The notes beneath the pieces were generated by a model. It was not told where the DNA came from and made no database searches. It worked only from the letters and a program-made list of their open reading frames with translations. Position numbers and translations under genes: made by a program. Shown piece after piece: positions 1 through 13,654 of a DNA stretch of 64,000 nucleotides; positions within the stretch are counted from its first letter, which is position 1, and each line of letters begins with the position of its first letter. The stretch spans positions 48,464,735-48,528,734 of the forward strand of contig NC_079503.1 of assembly GCF_030052815.1 (NCBI RefSeq). The letters run 5' to 3'. Source of the stretch: Hevea brasiliensis. Lineage: Eukaryota > Streptophyta > Magnoliopsida > Malpighiales > Euphorbiaceae.

Positions 1-3000
1 ACACCCTCACTTTAGCTAGTCTGTAGATTCGACTGTTCTAGTGACCAATGTCTGTCTGGATAGCTAGAATGACTAGAACTATATGTAGACTAGAGTGAGG
101 AGTCATAAATAACTCAAATATTAATAAGAAAAATTTAGAAAAAATTTTAGAAATAAAATACAACCAAGTTAAATGAGCCGATGCCCTAGCGATGGGTAAC
201 CCAGTGGGAAGTTACGGTCCTCGCAACTAGGAGCCTTAAACCTGGGAGAAAATTCATAAAATAATTTTTTAGACTCCAGAGAAGAGTCATTGAGGTTTCA
301 ATGGCATTAGAATGCCAAGAAAAGGCTTCAAAAAATTTTTGTATCGGTACAGACAATTTTAGTCTGTTAAGCCAAACGAAGGGCATTTTGGGCATTTCGT
401 CTTCAGAGATGATTTTTGGCTGACTTGTCCAGTTAAGTAAATAATTATTATGACATAAAATGTGAATAAATATTGTTAAAAATTTAATTAAAAATGAGCA
501 AAAAAGAAAAGAACAGAAAAATAAAGTAAATTCATTAAAGGCTTTTAGTTACATCAGGCATAATTATGACATAAGCATGATGTAACTAAAACCTTCCACC
601 AATCATTATCAAGCAAATTCATTAAAAGGGAAAATGAGGCAAAATTGAAACAAAAAAAATATGTTCTTCTTCCTTCATCAATCGGTAGCTTCTCTCTCTC
701 TCTCAACCTCCATTAAACCTCACTTCCCAAGCTTGATTCTTACTTTGTTTCACCACAAAACCCTAACCTCTCTTCATTAAAATTTTACCCCACACCTTAA
801 ACAACCTCTAGGCAGCCATTGGAAAGAGAAGAGTGGAGTTTTTCAAGTCTTGGAGATTGGCTAAATTCAGGTTAGTGTCCAATTTCTTGACTCTTTCATT
901 TAAATTCTTGTTAGAATGATAAATTTGAGCTAGGATATATGAAATTCCATTAAAAATAAATATGTTAAGGTGTTACCCTATTTTTGGCAGCCATGGATTT
1001 GTTATGTTTTTTATGGTTTCTTTGGATTAAATGAGTGAATAAGCTACTCTTGATATGACTGTATCACTCAAAATATTAGTTTATGAGTTTAGTGCAAGAA
1101 AATGAAACTTTGGAATTTTAGGGCTAGGGTTTGAAACTCAAATATGGAGGTAGATGTAATTGAACACAAAATGATGTTGTAATGGTCATTTAGTGACCAT
1201 TTGGTGTAGTTTGAATTGGAATTGGAGTGATTGGTGACATTAACTAATGTAGAGAATTAGACTGCCTTAAGTGTGCATTCTGGACTCTTTGAGTCTAGTG
1301 CGCTCTTGGGGTTATAACTCAAGCTAGGTAACTCCAATTGGTACAAGGCCAATTGGAGACTAGACTAGACACAAAATGCAACAATTTTGATGAAGGAACT
1401 TGTCCTAGAAAACTAACCTAAGTGGCTCTAAAAATTGACCTAATCCGGGTGACCAATATGCGGTCCCTGGAAAATGACCAAATGAATAGTGTTCATTCAT
1501 TTGGTCATAACTCAGTGTAGAAAGGTCCAATTGACCTGAATTTTCGCCAATAGAAAGCTGAGACATAGCCCTACAACTTTCATGAAAAAAACAAACCCAA
1601 ATTTTGATCATAATATGTCAAAAAACTGACCTGCAGTCAGTGTACAAAAACTGCAAAATTGATTATGCCCAGAAATTCTAGAAAAATTGCAATCTGGCCA
1701 GTTATGGTGTTTAGGCCATAACTTGAGCTACAAAACTCTTAATGGAGTGATTCAAAAAAAATAAATGTAACTAGACACAATAATGAACAACTTTGATGAA
1801 GAACATTTGGCCAAATTCTTACTGTAGAATGGCCTAATGGAACAGTGAACTCTAGCACCCAAAACTGAAATTTCTGATTTATTTACCATAGGTTAGAAGT
1901 ATGAATTGGCAACTAATGCCAACACTTTTGGGAATCAAAATGTGGTAAATTTATGTGACTAGGATTTATGTAGCTATTATGCATTGGAAAGTCAATAATT
2001 TGACCTAAATAGTAAAATGAATAGTAACCTTACATGTAAAGCCTGAAAATTCAATCAATAACTTAGTATTGTGCCCTAATACACCTAGTAAGATTGGTTT
2101 GGATAGGTTGGCATGCTAATAGGGTTCAGCTAGCAGTACTGCACATGCCATTATGCCATTCTTTGATTTTATGGCTTTTAGCCATTCTGATATTATGATG
2201 ATACTTAGCCTTGTGCCTAATGTTATTACAGTTTATCAGCTGTTATGTTGTCCACCGAGAGATACTATGTGACCAATAGTGTGATGGCCCGAGGTACTTG
2301 GTACCCAGTGCCAGTTTACCCGTTTATCCAGTCCAGTCATCCAGTATAGGTTACTTGGGCAACCAAAAATGAAAGTTGATAAATTTAATGAAATAATGGA
2401 TATAACAAGTACCAAATAAATAAGACTACAAATAATTACCAAAAATTTGTTTGCATAAGGCATCGATATACACACTACATATTTATTTTTCCTTTAGCTC
2501 TTTTTATTTTATTATTGTCACCACTAAGCATTATTGCTTAGTGCGTTGCTTTTTGCCATGTGTAGGCTCTGGAGAGACTGATAGAGAGCCCAGCAGACCA
2601 CAGACTGGGTGAGGTCACAGATCTGCATAGAGTCAGAGTCACCTCTCATCTGCAGTGCATCAGTGGTAGGACCTTTAGGCTCCTTTTGAAATTTTGTTTT
2701 TGCATTTTGTAATAGGTAGTAGTTTGTGATTTGTAAATTATGAACTCATAAAAATAGTAAATTTATGTAATCATATGTTGATGTACATATTTTGTAAAAT
2801 TTCGTTAATTAATATAATTTGAGAATATCTTCATGAAATTAAATTTGATTTTGATCTGAATGAAATTATGGATTCATGTTGAAAACTTGAGATGGTTGTG
2901 ATTGTTGAAAATTGTTGAGACCATGTTGATGGTTATTGGAGTTTGAGAATATGGATGAATGTTTTGGAAGTGTTTTTCATAGGTTTCGAAGAACCGTTTT

Positions 3001-3232
3001 CTCCATTTTTAGCCGGTACTCTACCGGATTTTCTATTAAATTTTCAGAACCTCAAATGAATTTATAATTTCAATAAATGACTTAAATGAGTCAAATCTCC
3101 CAAATTGCATTTCATCATCATAAAGAAATAAATTAAGGAAGGATAAAAATAATTGAGATAAAATATGGTGTTTTGGTACACAGTGTGGCATATCTTGCTC
3201 GGCTATACTGTAGACGGGTAAGGGGTGTCACA
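1..3232. mobile_element. X1: long LTR-like unit, probable solo LTR, cut by window start
   Basis: The window opens at what looks like the fifth base of a TGTAACACCCTC terminus, and the unit ends in GGGGTGTCACA at 3232. Both ends match those of X3 and, in reverse, X2. No gag, protease, integrase, RT or RNase H motif is visible. The TG...CA ends, the length and the TSD of its relative X2 suggest a solo LTR of a long-LTR retrotransposon, perhaps a Ty3/gypsy chromovirus; that lineage is inference. Only the right flank (tcttg) of any TSD is visible. Short open frames here are not conserved between copies. Confidence 0.6.
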
Positions 3233-4288
3233 TCTTGGATGTTAGAAGGTCCTTGAAGGGAATAAAAATTTCAAGAAAAAATCAAGATCTTAACTCTACC
3301 AATTTCCTTTTCTTCTATACCAAGGGAGAAAGGTATTTATTTTGTTCTTTTTGATCTCGAATCTAGTTTGGCAGTTTGTTTCCAGGGGAGAGTTGAGTGG
3401 TTTAGTTTGCATGTAAATGTTAAGTTGGCTTTCGAAATTTTGATGTTAGGGAAGTTCGATCAAACTTGATGTTTTGATGATATGTATAATTGCATGTGCA
3501 GTTGTGGGTTTTTGACCAAGTCTAGAGTCCTTATGGACATAAGTAAGTTGGTTATGGGATGTTTCAAGTTGAAATATGTGTTTTTCCTTTTAATGAATGT
3601 TGAAAAAAGCTTTGGAGAAATAATGATTTGTTGTTGTTTTTGGATGCATGTAGCATCCATATGTCTTTTTCAAGTTATTATATGTTTAAAAAGTATGTTT
3701 TAATGTTAGATTATGTTTAGGAGCCTTGAGGATGAGTTTGGTTTATTTTGGGGCAAGGTTTCTGTAGATTTTCGAACTTAGAAATTATGTACATTCTCGG
3801 GATCAACTGCCGAAGATCATTACTTAGGCTACCGAAGTGGCTACAGTTTCTCTGGAGATTTTTAGGTTTAGCTACTGAAATCTAGGATTTTAGTAGCCAT
3901 AACTTCCACTACCCAAATAAGGCATTTCAAGTTTAAGACTTCCATAGCCAAAGTCCCATGTTTTGCTAACCGAAGTTAGTTTTGCCAACCCTATTATCCT
4001 TTTTGTTCCAAGGCTCCAAAACTTGTTTTTATGATCCAAAAGGACCTAGAATAAGATGTTTAGCATGTGTATAGAGTTTTTAAGCTCCAAATAACTCTTT
4101 AAGGTCTGATGTTTACAGGATCAAACTTGAAGGACTCAGGGAGCTAAGGATCCAAGGCTAGCAACCATTCATATAAGGTGATTGATAGACTACAAGAGGT
4201 GAGTAACACTAATCTTAATACATGAAACTGATTTAATTGAAATCATAACCATCCACATGCATCATTTCATTATTTATTAGGATGTATT
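3233..4288 (+). mobile_element. Y, left segment: remnant of another LTR-like repeat
   Basis: Non-coding sequence between X1 and X3. It appears to continue at 12201 after X3, because the sequence before X3 (gtatt) nearly matches that after it (gtatc). No coding domain is visible. I call it part of a second gypsy-like LTR from its 12201-13115 continuation, whose end resembles plant gypsy LTR ends. Host intergenic DNA is the alternative. Confidence 0.35.
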
Positions 4289-5258
4289 TGTAACACCCTC
4301 ATAATAAGCAGTCCTGTGCATTCCACTGTTCTGGTGACCAATATCTATCCGGACAGTTAGAATGTCTAAAGCTAAACTTAAATCACATAGAGGAGTTATA
4401 AATAACATTGATAAAGATTAAATAAAGGTGGATAAAAATAAAAGAAATCAAGCACAAATGGGTTAAATGAGTCGAGGTCCCGGCGATGGGTGACCGACTT
4501 AGGAAGTGACGGCAAGCTCAGTTACTACCCTAAATTCGTGTAGGACCCCATGACACCCTAGGCCAAGGGATAATTGTGAAACTAACAGGAACTAGAAAAT
4601 CATGGAAATAAAAAGAACACAAGCTCAAACAAGGGAATCAGAACTCAATGAGTTATCGGGTATTATTAAAAGACGGATTATTACCAATGAGGAGTATTTT
4701 GGTCAATTCACCCTTAGAGGTGACTTTTGACCTAAATCTTAATACATGAAACTGATTTAACTGAAATCATAACCATCCACATGCATCATTTCATTATTTA
4801 TTAGGCTGTATTTGTAACACCCTCATAATAAGCAATCCTGTGCATTCCACTGTTCCAGTGACCAATATCTATCCGGACAATTAGAATGTCTAGAGCTAAA
4901 ATTAAATCACATAGAGAAGTTATAAATAACATTGATAAAGATTAAATAAAGGTGGATAAAAATAAAAGAAATTAAGCACAAATGGGTTAAATGAGCCGAG
5001 GTCCCTGCGATGGCTGATCGACCCCGGAAGTGACTGCGAGCTCAATTACCACCCTAAATTCGTGTAGGACGCCATGACACCCTAGGGCAAGGGATAATTG
5101 TGAAACTAACAGGAACTAGAAAATCGTGGAAATAAAAAGAACACAAGCTCAAACAAGGGAATCAGAACTCAAGGAGTTATCGGGTGTTGTTAAAAGATGG
5201 ATTATTACCAATAAGGAGCATTTTGGTCAATTCACCCTTAGACGTGACTTTTGACCTA
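4211..5258. repeat. 524-bp tandem duplication across the X3 left boundary
   Basis: The block 4211-4734 is repeated at 4735-5258. Each copy carries about 78 bp of left flank and then about 446 bp of X3 from TGTAACACCC. The copies differ at scattered positions, for example around 4485-4510 against 5009-5034, so the event is not recent. Confidence 0.85.
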
Positions 5259-6800
5259 AATGTCCATTAAAATATATGAGATTAAAATAATGAAAATTAA
5301 TTAAAAATGAAGAGGTGTAGGGAAAGAAAAGAAAAAGAAAGAAATGAAAAAAAATTAGATTAAAGTGGATTATGACATCATGGTGACAAATGGATGACAA
5401 AATTAAAAATATAATTTAAATTAATTTATTTTTGGATAAATATGTATAGGATAAGATAGAAATTAAAAATCAAAATATCCATCTTTTTCCCAAACTCACT
5501 TGGCCGGCCACTCAGCTCTCTCTCTCCTCCATTGATAACTTCATTCAAGCTTTGATTCCAACTTTCTTTCCCTAAAATTTTCCCCAAAATTAGTAAAAAC
5601 CTCCTAATTGAGCTTTAAAGTGAAGATTTGGAGGAAGAAATTCAAGAACAAGTGAAGATTAAGAAGTTTGGAAAATTGTCAATTAAAGGTAAGTTGATTT
5701 TTAAACTCTCTTTTTATATATTGATGTAATTAGAGTTTAAATAGGTAGAAATAACTTAGGAAAGTATGAAAATTTTGCATGAAACTCAAGCGTGAATTAT
5801 GGTCAGCCATGGGGTATTAGGGTTTTGATGTGTTTAAGTTTAATTGAACATGAATTTGAACTTAAATGAAGTTGTATATGTAATTTGTAAAGTGAAATTG
5901 CATGAGTTGCTTGAATTGTGAAGTTGGGAGAATTAAGATTTGGTGAGAATTAGGGTTTTGAGTAATGTTGACCAATTGATATTTGTCATGCTTAGTTGTG
6001 GTCATGTTGTGTGTTTTGGATAGATAATTGATGTGAATTGATGAAGGGAATTGATGGAATTGTAATGTGTGAATTGCTGGATTCTTGACAGCCTAAGTCC
6101 AGTCCACTTAGGTGGTTATAAGTTAAATTATATAGCTCCAATTAGTGTGAGGCTAATTGGAGATGAAACTTAAAACCTAAAGTCACAAATTTCATGGAGA
6201 AACCCTGCTCAAAAACTAACCATAAGTTATTCTAAATTTGGCTTGAATCCGGAATTGGTGTTCTGGACCTAACCAAAATTGACCAAATGAACAGTACATC
6301 TTCAATTAGGCATAACTCGCACTAGAAAACTCCAAATTAGGTGATTCTTGAACCAATGGAAACCTGAAACATATTAGAACATTTCTTATGCAGATTATGA
6401 GCCCAAATAATGACCTTAAGTTAGTCAAATTGCTAAGCAAATTTAGTCTAACAAATCTGCTAGAACCAAACTTGACCTCGAAATCCTAGACAAATGACCA
6501 TCTGACCAGTTTTGGCAAAAATGCCATAACTTGGGCTAAAAAACTGCAAATGCAGTGATTCAAAAACCAAAATCTTTATAAGACCTATAACTACAACTTT
6601 GATTTTTCGGCCAGAACCTAGATCCTAAAAGAACTTAGGAAAATTGTTAGGACAATTTAGGGCTTCCCAATCTGGAATTCCTGCATTGAAATCAATTTAA
6701 CCATTTGACCCCAGGACAGTACTTAAACCATAACTTTCACTATAAAATTCCAAATGGGATGAGCCAAAATGATTTGAAAACCTAAGACGTAGGCTATAAC

Positions 6801-9800
6801 TGTAACACCCCTCACCCGACTACAGTGTAGCCGAGCGAAGTGTGTCACACTCGGTGCCGAAGCACCGATTTTATCTTATTTCATTTTTATCGTAGTTTTG
6901 AATATAACTTGTGAAATATAATTCATTTATTGAAATTATAATTTATTTGAGGTTCCGAAAATTTTATAGAAAATCCGACAAAGTACCGGCTAAAAATGGA
7001 GAAAACAGTTCTTCGGAACCTGTGAAAAACACTTCCTATGATCATATTCAATCAATCCCAACTCCAATTATCAACAAAGTCTCAGAATAATTTCATCAAT
7101 TTCATTTATTTCTCAATCATTCATCTCATGGTACTCATATACAATTCACATTTTGTATCACATCAAGTTACAGCAATTTCTTAACGATTCCTCTATTTAT
7201 CATTTCACATCATCATTAGACTCAAATCATAAATAAATTCTCACATGTGATTTATAATCACAAATTACAAGTACTTACATTAATACAAATTATATTACAT
7301 TTGTTCAAATACATATGATAAAATAAGAGTTTAATTACCAAATTTACAAAAATCTCAAAATACAAAATGGGACCTAGTGTCCTACCAATGCACTGTAGAC
7401 GGTGAGGTGACACGGACACTATGCAGAACTGTGAACTGCCTTACCGAATCTGTGGTCTACTGGGCCCTCTGTCCAAATCTTCAGTACCTACGCGTTACAA
7501 AAGCGACGCGCTAAGCATAAAGCTTAGTGGTGCCAATAGTACAAGAAAATATAATATGCAAATAAAAATAATAATTTCCTTGCTATTGTGTTCATAAGAA
7601 ATGAGTAATTACTAACTTATTGTTTAGTCGAGGGCTAATCATGTTTTATGATATTAACTTCTTCATGCATTTCGTTAATTATTTTTTTTCTTCATGATCT
7701 TGAGCTTCCTTGTATTTTTGTAATCATTCCTGATACTTAATTTTCGTATTTTCTTTAATAATCAGTTCACAGTTATGCTTTTCCATTCATTTGGTTGCCC
7801 AAGTAACCTATACCGATGACGGATCGATAACGGTCGTTGGCACTGGCACCGCGTGCCTCGGGCCGTCATACCATGGGACGCAGAACGTCAACCATGTATG
7901 CAGTCAGTATGGCTAAAAAGCCATGATATCACATAATCGGGCATAAAAGCCATGCATACGGGCATAAAAGCCATGAATACGGGCATAAAACCATGAATAC
8001 AGGCATAAAGCCTTTCGCAGTACTGCTAAAACAATACCCTATTGGCATGCCAAACTATCCAAACCAATCTTGTTAGGTATACTAGGGCATTTGATACTTT
8101 AAAATTCTTCAATCTTTGAATTTCAACTTTTGGTGTCACTATTCATTTCATTGGTCAATAAAAAAGTTGACTTTTGCATAGAAAATATGTACACTGACTT
8201 TGGCACTTCAAACATACCACATTTTTCATTTAAAACTTGTTGGAAGTGATCACCATTACCATTTCTAGGCTTAAACCAAGGGAAACAAAATTTTCAGTTT
8301 TTGAAACTTAACTTTACTATTCCATTAAGCACTGTTGCAGTGGGAATTTGAGGAAATGGTAAACATGAAAGTTGTTCCTTATTTTGTCTAGTTGAATTTC
8401 CTTTTTTGAATCACTCCATTTGAAGTTTTTTAGCTCAAGTTATGGGCAAAATAAGTTTACTGTTCACGTGCACTGTTCATGCTGAGATTTTGGGTCTGGC
8501 AGATTTTTTGTCCAACTTTGGTCAGTAATTTGATCAAGTTAAGTTCATAATTTGGTCTAACTTTCTTCTTATAAAATGTTCTACCATACCTTAGGTTTCC
8601 ATCGGTTCAAGAATCGCCTAAATCCGAGTTTTCTAGAGAGAGTTATAGTCCTCCAAACATTACTGTTCAAATGAAAATCTGCAGAGTTGCAGGTTTGATA
8701 ACTCAACTTTGCCCAATAATTTGAATGGGTTAATGGCATAATTTGGGGTGATGTTCTTCAAGAAAGTTGTTTTTCTATATCATATCTTGTTACTGTAAAA
8801 ATTTCAGGTCAATTTGACCATTCTACAGTGAGTTATGGCCAAATGAACAGTTACTATTCATTTGGTCATTCTGCAGGGGCTGTTTGCAGGGTATCTGGAT
8901 TGGGGCCAACTTTTGGTCCTCTTGCTTTGGTCTTTTGGGCATGGTTTCTTCAGCAAAAATGTGCCATTATAAGCCTAGTTTCATGTCCAATTGGCCAAAC
9001 ACCAATTGAACCTACACAGCCAAAGTTATGGCAGTCCAATTGGACTGAAATCTCAGCCACCATGCTGCTATCTTTAGGCAGCCTACCATTCCACTTTGCC
9101 ATGCCATTTTTCAGTCCAATTTATGATCAACATACCTCAAATGGTCACTAATTGACCATTAGAATGTTCTTTAACCATTTCATAAGCCAAGTCAAATTTT
9201 CATTCCTAAACCCTAGCTAAATTTCAAAGTTTTCACAATTTCCCTAATTTACTCTTTCATTCTCTATATATATATATATGTATACACTTTAAACCTAAGC
9301 TCTAGTTCACTCTAAGTCCATCAAACACTCCATTTCTATTCCTTCAATAGGGCTGCCAAAATGCATGGCATGCATACACATAATTTTTTTTCATTTTAGT
9401 TACAATTCCTTACTTATTTTAAGTCCCTTAGCATAGAAATAAAGAGCTTTAAATAGATAGGTGCACTAACCTCTTGTAGGCAAATTTTTCCCAAGCTCAA
9501 ACTTCACTTTTCTTGTACTCTCTTGGCTGCCAAACACTTCCTCTAGGTCCAAGGATTCATTTTAGTGTTGGGGTCTTAAGGAAATATGGTGAGGAAGCAT
9601 GAGAATGAAAGCTTGCAAAGAATGGCTATGGTGGAAACCCTCTCTTCTCTCTCTCTACGTTTTGGCTTGGTTTTGGGGAAGGAGATGGCTGCTGCATTTT
9701 TAATTCCTTTGGTCCATTTTTGGTCTCTTTTATTGGTTAATTAATTGGTTGTTCAATAGTGATTGGTGGTGGCTTTTAATGACATCACCTTATGTCATAA

Positions 9801-10341
9801 ATAAACCCTTTTTTCTCATTTTTCTTTTCTTTTCATCACTACTCAATTTCAATTTAATTTTTAGTAATGTTTCTTCATATTTTATGTCATATTAATTATT
9901 TACTCAACTGGAAAAGTCGGCCAAAAATCACCTCTAAAGGCAAAATGACCAAAATGCCCTCCTTTGGCTTAACGGGTCGAAATTGTCTGTACCGATTGAA
10001 AAATTTTTCTAAATATTTTCTTGGCATTCTAATGCCATAGGAACCTCAATGACCCTTCTCTGGAGTCCCAAAAATTATTTTATGAATTTTTCCCCGGGTC
10101 TAGGGCTCCTCGTTGCGAGAACCGCAACTTCCCTCTGGTTACCCATCGCTTGGGCACCGGCTCATTTGACTTGTTTGTATTTTATTTCTAAAATTTTTAC
10201 TAAATTTTTCTTATCAATATTTGAGTTATTTATGGTTCCTCACTTTAGTTTAAATATTTTTCCGAACGTTCTAGCTGTCCGGACCGACACCGGTCACCGG
10301 AACAGTAGAATGTACGGAGTTGCTACCGGGAGGGTGTTACA
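6801..10341. mobile_element. X2: 3.5-kb probable solo LTR nested in X3, reversed
   Basis: It runs from TGTAACACCCC at 6801 to GGGTGTTACA at 10341, with exact 5-bp duplications ataac at 6796-6800 and 10342-10346. TG...CA ends and a 5-bp TSD are what an LTR-element insertion leaves. It is in reverse orientation to X1 and X3: its right end, read in reverse, matches the X1 start, and its left end matches the reverse of the X1 end. It holds no coding domain. The short open frames at 8828-9151 and 10049-10345 have no recognisable product. Confidence 0.7.
7938..8012 (+). repeat. 21-bp minisatellite inside X2
   Basis: About 3.5 units of cgggcataaaagccatgNata. The first two units are 21 bp, the third is 20 bp, and the last is partial. 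Confidence 0.85.
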
Positions 10342-12200
10342 ATAACTTTAGTTTAGAAACCTTACTCAAATTCTGAGAGTAAGGACCTCAAATGTGAATT
10401 GCAATACCTGATCTGGAACCTAGAATTATGGAGTTGTAGGGTTATGAGTCCAAGTTGATTAAATTACCATACCTCACCCTATATGACCTCAAATTTAGAA
10501 ATTCTTGAACTTATGTAACCATGAGACATAGGGGAACAACTTATATGAAGAATACTAAGCCAAATTATGACCATAACTAGACCAATTAGCTTGACCAAGT
10601 TGAGTTCCAGAATTTTCCTTGTTCTAGAACAGTATTGGTCATTGGACAAGCACTTGGTAAACTGACCATAAATAGAGCTACGCAACTCCAAATGGAGTGA
10701 TTCAAATTGGAAAATGAAACTAAGACATAGAGGAACAATTTTTTATGAAGAACAACTCACTAGATTATGACTAAAACTAGTTCGAAATTGGGTTCAAAAG
10801 TCAAGAGGTAAAACTATCCAGAACCCAAGCTTTATGAAACTTCATAAATAATTTAAGTATGTATGATGCCATTGTTGGATTAGTTATTAGAAGTGTTTCA
10901 GTTGGAAAGGAGCCTTCCAAGGAAGGAGAAAAATTGAGTTAAATCAAGATAAGTTAAGAAGGTTTGTGCACAACTATTTCTAATTCTTTGTTTTCAATTT
11001 AGAATTGCTTTGAATAAGCCTATATGAATGGTTTATGATTCTATTTGCATTGAAAATTTTAAATTGAGGAATTATGTGTTGCCAAACCTATAAGAGAAAA
11101 ATTATGAATGAAATGTGATTATTGGCTTGCAATGAAATTTTTGAATGAAATTGTTTAGATTTGTTTTGAAACCACACTTGGCATGATAATTCATATTGTG
11201 TTTCTCCTCCATTCATTGGGGTCAAATTTGATTAAATTTCCTCTCTCTCTGGCTTGCCAGTTGAGGTTCAGTTCGGATGAGTACTCATATAGCTAGCTAG
11301 CCACCTCTCTCATTAATTTCGGTTAGTGAGGTTGTAGATTGCTTTGTCATGGTGTACAACACGGCATTAATTGTGAAATTTTGTGTTATGACCTAAGTTG
11401 CGTGAATTATCAGCAACACTATTGTTTGCAATTTATTTTGATAAATTGTTATTAAAAATATTGGTATCAGCTTTTTGATTTATGGATTTGTAAAAATTTT
11501 AAATTCTTGCTTATCAATTGATAAATTATGCTTTTAATGACTTTTAAAAAATTATAGTTGTGCACCACTGAGTGTTATGCTCAGTGATAGTTGTTTCATG
11601 CTGTTGCAGGTAAAGGAAAGGAAAAACCTCCAGAGTGAGCAGCATGAAGCAGTAGTGGATATAGTTTCGAGTATATACTAGGTATACCCTATTGTATATG
11701 TATTTTGATGTAATTAGCATGTATGCACATAGACAATTGAGCAGTTGTAAGAACAAAATTGTAATAATACTTTGATGTATTTTGGCTTGTATTTGGCATA
11801 AGAATATCCATTTTGAATTTATGTTTATAAGATGAGAATTATTACTTGAGAATGATGGAAATAAATTGATGATCGAGATTCTTGAGTTGATCGAGATGAA
11901 ATATGTTTATAAATTATTTTCTACAGGTTTTTGAAGAACTCTTTGTTCCATTTTTAGTCGGCACCATGCCGAATTTTTGTAAAATTATAAAAATGCTAAT
12001 TAAATTCAAATTAAATATTATAACATTAATTTGAATAAATTTTCCTTTGAAATTGTTTTCCTCACCACGCTTAACAAAAAAAATGATCGTTTTAAAATCC
12101 CTTGTAGTATATTTAATAAGTTATCAATAGGCAAAATTCGGTAATTCATTAGATATATTACAAGAGCATGCCATGACTTACGGAGGGATAAGGTATGACA

Positions 12201-13115
12201 GTATCTATCTAGAACACAAAGATATTTCATTTATGCATAATTACAATTGATAACAATGGACATTGGATGAGCCACTAGTTTCCCCTATGATACAATTATG
12301 TTATATGTTTATGATCATGGATGATATGATATGATATAATGTGTTAAGACTAGGTAAGGCCTAATAAGCCCTTGATTCACTATGTTTTTAAGCGGAAGTC
12401 CTGAAGAGCCTCTATATGAGCCAGACACTTTGGAATTGTTATGTATTTAAGTGAAAGTCCTGAGGAGCCTCTGTATGAGTCAGGCACACTGGATATAGGG
12501 AATCATTGGTGACAAGTCCATCTTATGTGAAATATTTATGATGTAAAAAACTTGTGATTGATGCATTGCATATGTATGAAGTGAACAATTTATGTTTGAT
12601 TAGTTTACTCACTGAGCTCTTTGAAGTTTACCCCATTCCCTTAACCTTAGATGTAGAATTATAAGGATAGAAGTGCCTTCGAGGAGAGCTAGCAACAAGA
12701 GAAGCTTTAGTAAGTTTTATGTGTGTTGAGTTTATAGAATGGACATGTAAATTATAATGGTTAGATACTGTGCTTGGCTATAAAGAATTATACTATGTAT
12801 TGTTTAAGTTAAAATATGCATGTATGTTTACCTTAATCTATAAGTACACTCATTAACTTGTCACGAATGTACGAAAGGAGTACACTTTAGTAGTTATGTA
12901 TGATATGAAAGGGTTCAAATTATGAACCATTTTAAAAGACAATGAATTATGTTCCAATGTAAATGCTAAAGTGTGATTGGTTATGAGTTACATAGGTTTT
13001 GGCATATATATGGAATGAGCTTATGATTAATAAGTTTTAGGCTTGCTACGGGTTCAGCAGCTTTAAGCTTATCGGATCCCTAGTGGTGGTAACGGCCTGT
13101 GGTTGGGTCGTTATA
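12201..13115 (+). mobile_element. Y, right segment: probable gypsy-like LTR end
   Basis: Non-coding. It finishes with a tract around 13048-13115 (ggatccctagtggtggtaac, then gggtcgtta) that resembles the 3' ends of many plant gypsy LTRs. This rests on recalled similarity, not a search. It is the likely continuation of 3233-4288 across X3. Confidence 0.4.
12381..12492 (+). repeat. Two-copy 59-bp tandem repeat in Y
   Basis: About 53 matching bases at 12381-12433 recur at 12440-12492. Each copy contains a degenerate AAGTCCTGARGAGCCTCT core. Confidence 0.8.
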
Positions 13116-13406
13116 GTGAGAGAGTGAGATGTGGGTCGGAGAGGGGATGATTGGAAGGGATAAGAAATATCTAGGGTTTTATTAAAAGGGATTTAGGGTA
13201 ATTCAATTTTTTTTTTCATTTTTTCAAATTTTGTGGGTTCCACATTAATTAATTTTTTTTGCCATGCCAGAATAAAATTTGGATTTTATTTTTTTTATTT
13301 TAAACAAGTGGTACCCATTTTGCCACGTTAAGAATAAACATAAAAGGCATTGCCACATTAGCATCACATATGCAATTTTAATGTTTTTAGCCGTTTTGTC
13401 ACTTAA

Positions 13407-13651
13407 GGGGTTATTTGGTATGAGGTTAATAATGAGTAATTGTTACCCTTATAATTTTTAACTCCTTATTAATGTTTTTTGGATACTTAAAGAGACCAGA
13501 TTAATTTTTTATCTCATTAATATTTATACCTTTTTGAGGAGTTAAATGTTAACCTTGGTGGGCATAGGTTAATAATTACTCTCTTTGAATTTTAAAACTT
13601 AAAATAATAACATTTAACCCTTGATTTTTTAACCTTCTACCAAATACAGCC
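13407..13651. mobile_element. Tourist/PIF-Harbinger-like MITE (245 bp)
   Basis: The ends GGGGTTATTTGGTA and (reverse complement of the right end) GGCTGTATTTGGTA form an imperfect terminal inverted repeat. TAA flanks both sides at 13404-13406 and 13652-13654. A TWA duplication, small size, A/T richness and absence of coding fit a Tourist-like MITE. A similar ~35-bp sequence (tgcaattttaat...gtcactta) occurs on both sides, so part of the flank may also be repeated. Confidence 0.65.
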
Positions 13652-13654
13652 TAA

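Larger units (their letters stand above)
4289..12200. mobile_element. X3: LTR-like unit interrupted by X2
   Basis: It starts TGTAACACCCTC at 4289 and ends GATAAGGTATGACA at 12200, in the same orientation as X1. Its flanks gtatt and gtatc form a one-mismatch 5-bp TSD. X2 (6801-10341) lies inside with its own exact TSD. Without X2 and an internal 524-bp duplication it is about 3.8 kb. Near 11930-11980 it keeps the same tract as X1 near 2980-3040 (a CCATTTTTAG core followed by a GC-poor run). No retrotransposon protein is encoded. Confidence 0.55.

Noticed and set aside
8828..9151. 107-codon open frame inside X2
   Set aside because: It lies in LTR-like sequence, is not kept in X1 or X3, and shows no domain.
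10049..10345. 98-codon open frame at the end of X2
   Set aside because: It crosses the element terminus and the matching part of X1 does not hold it open.
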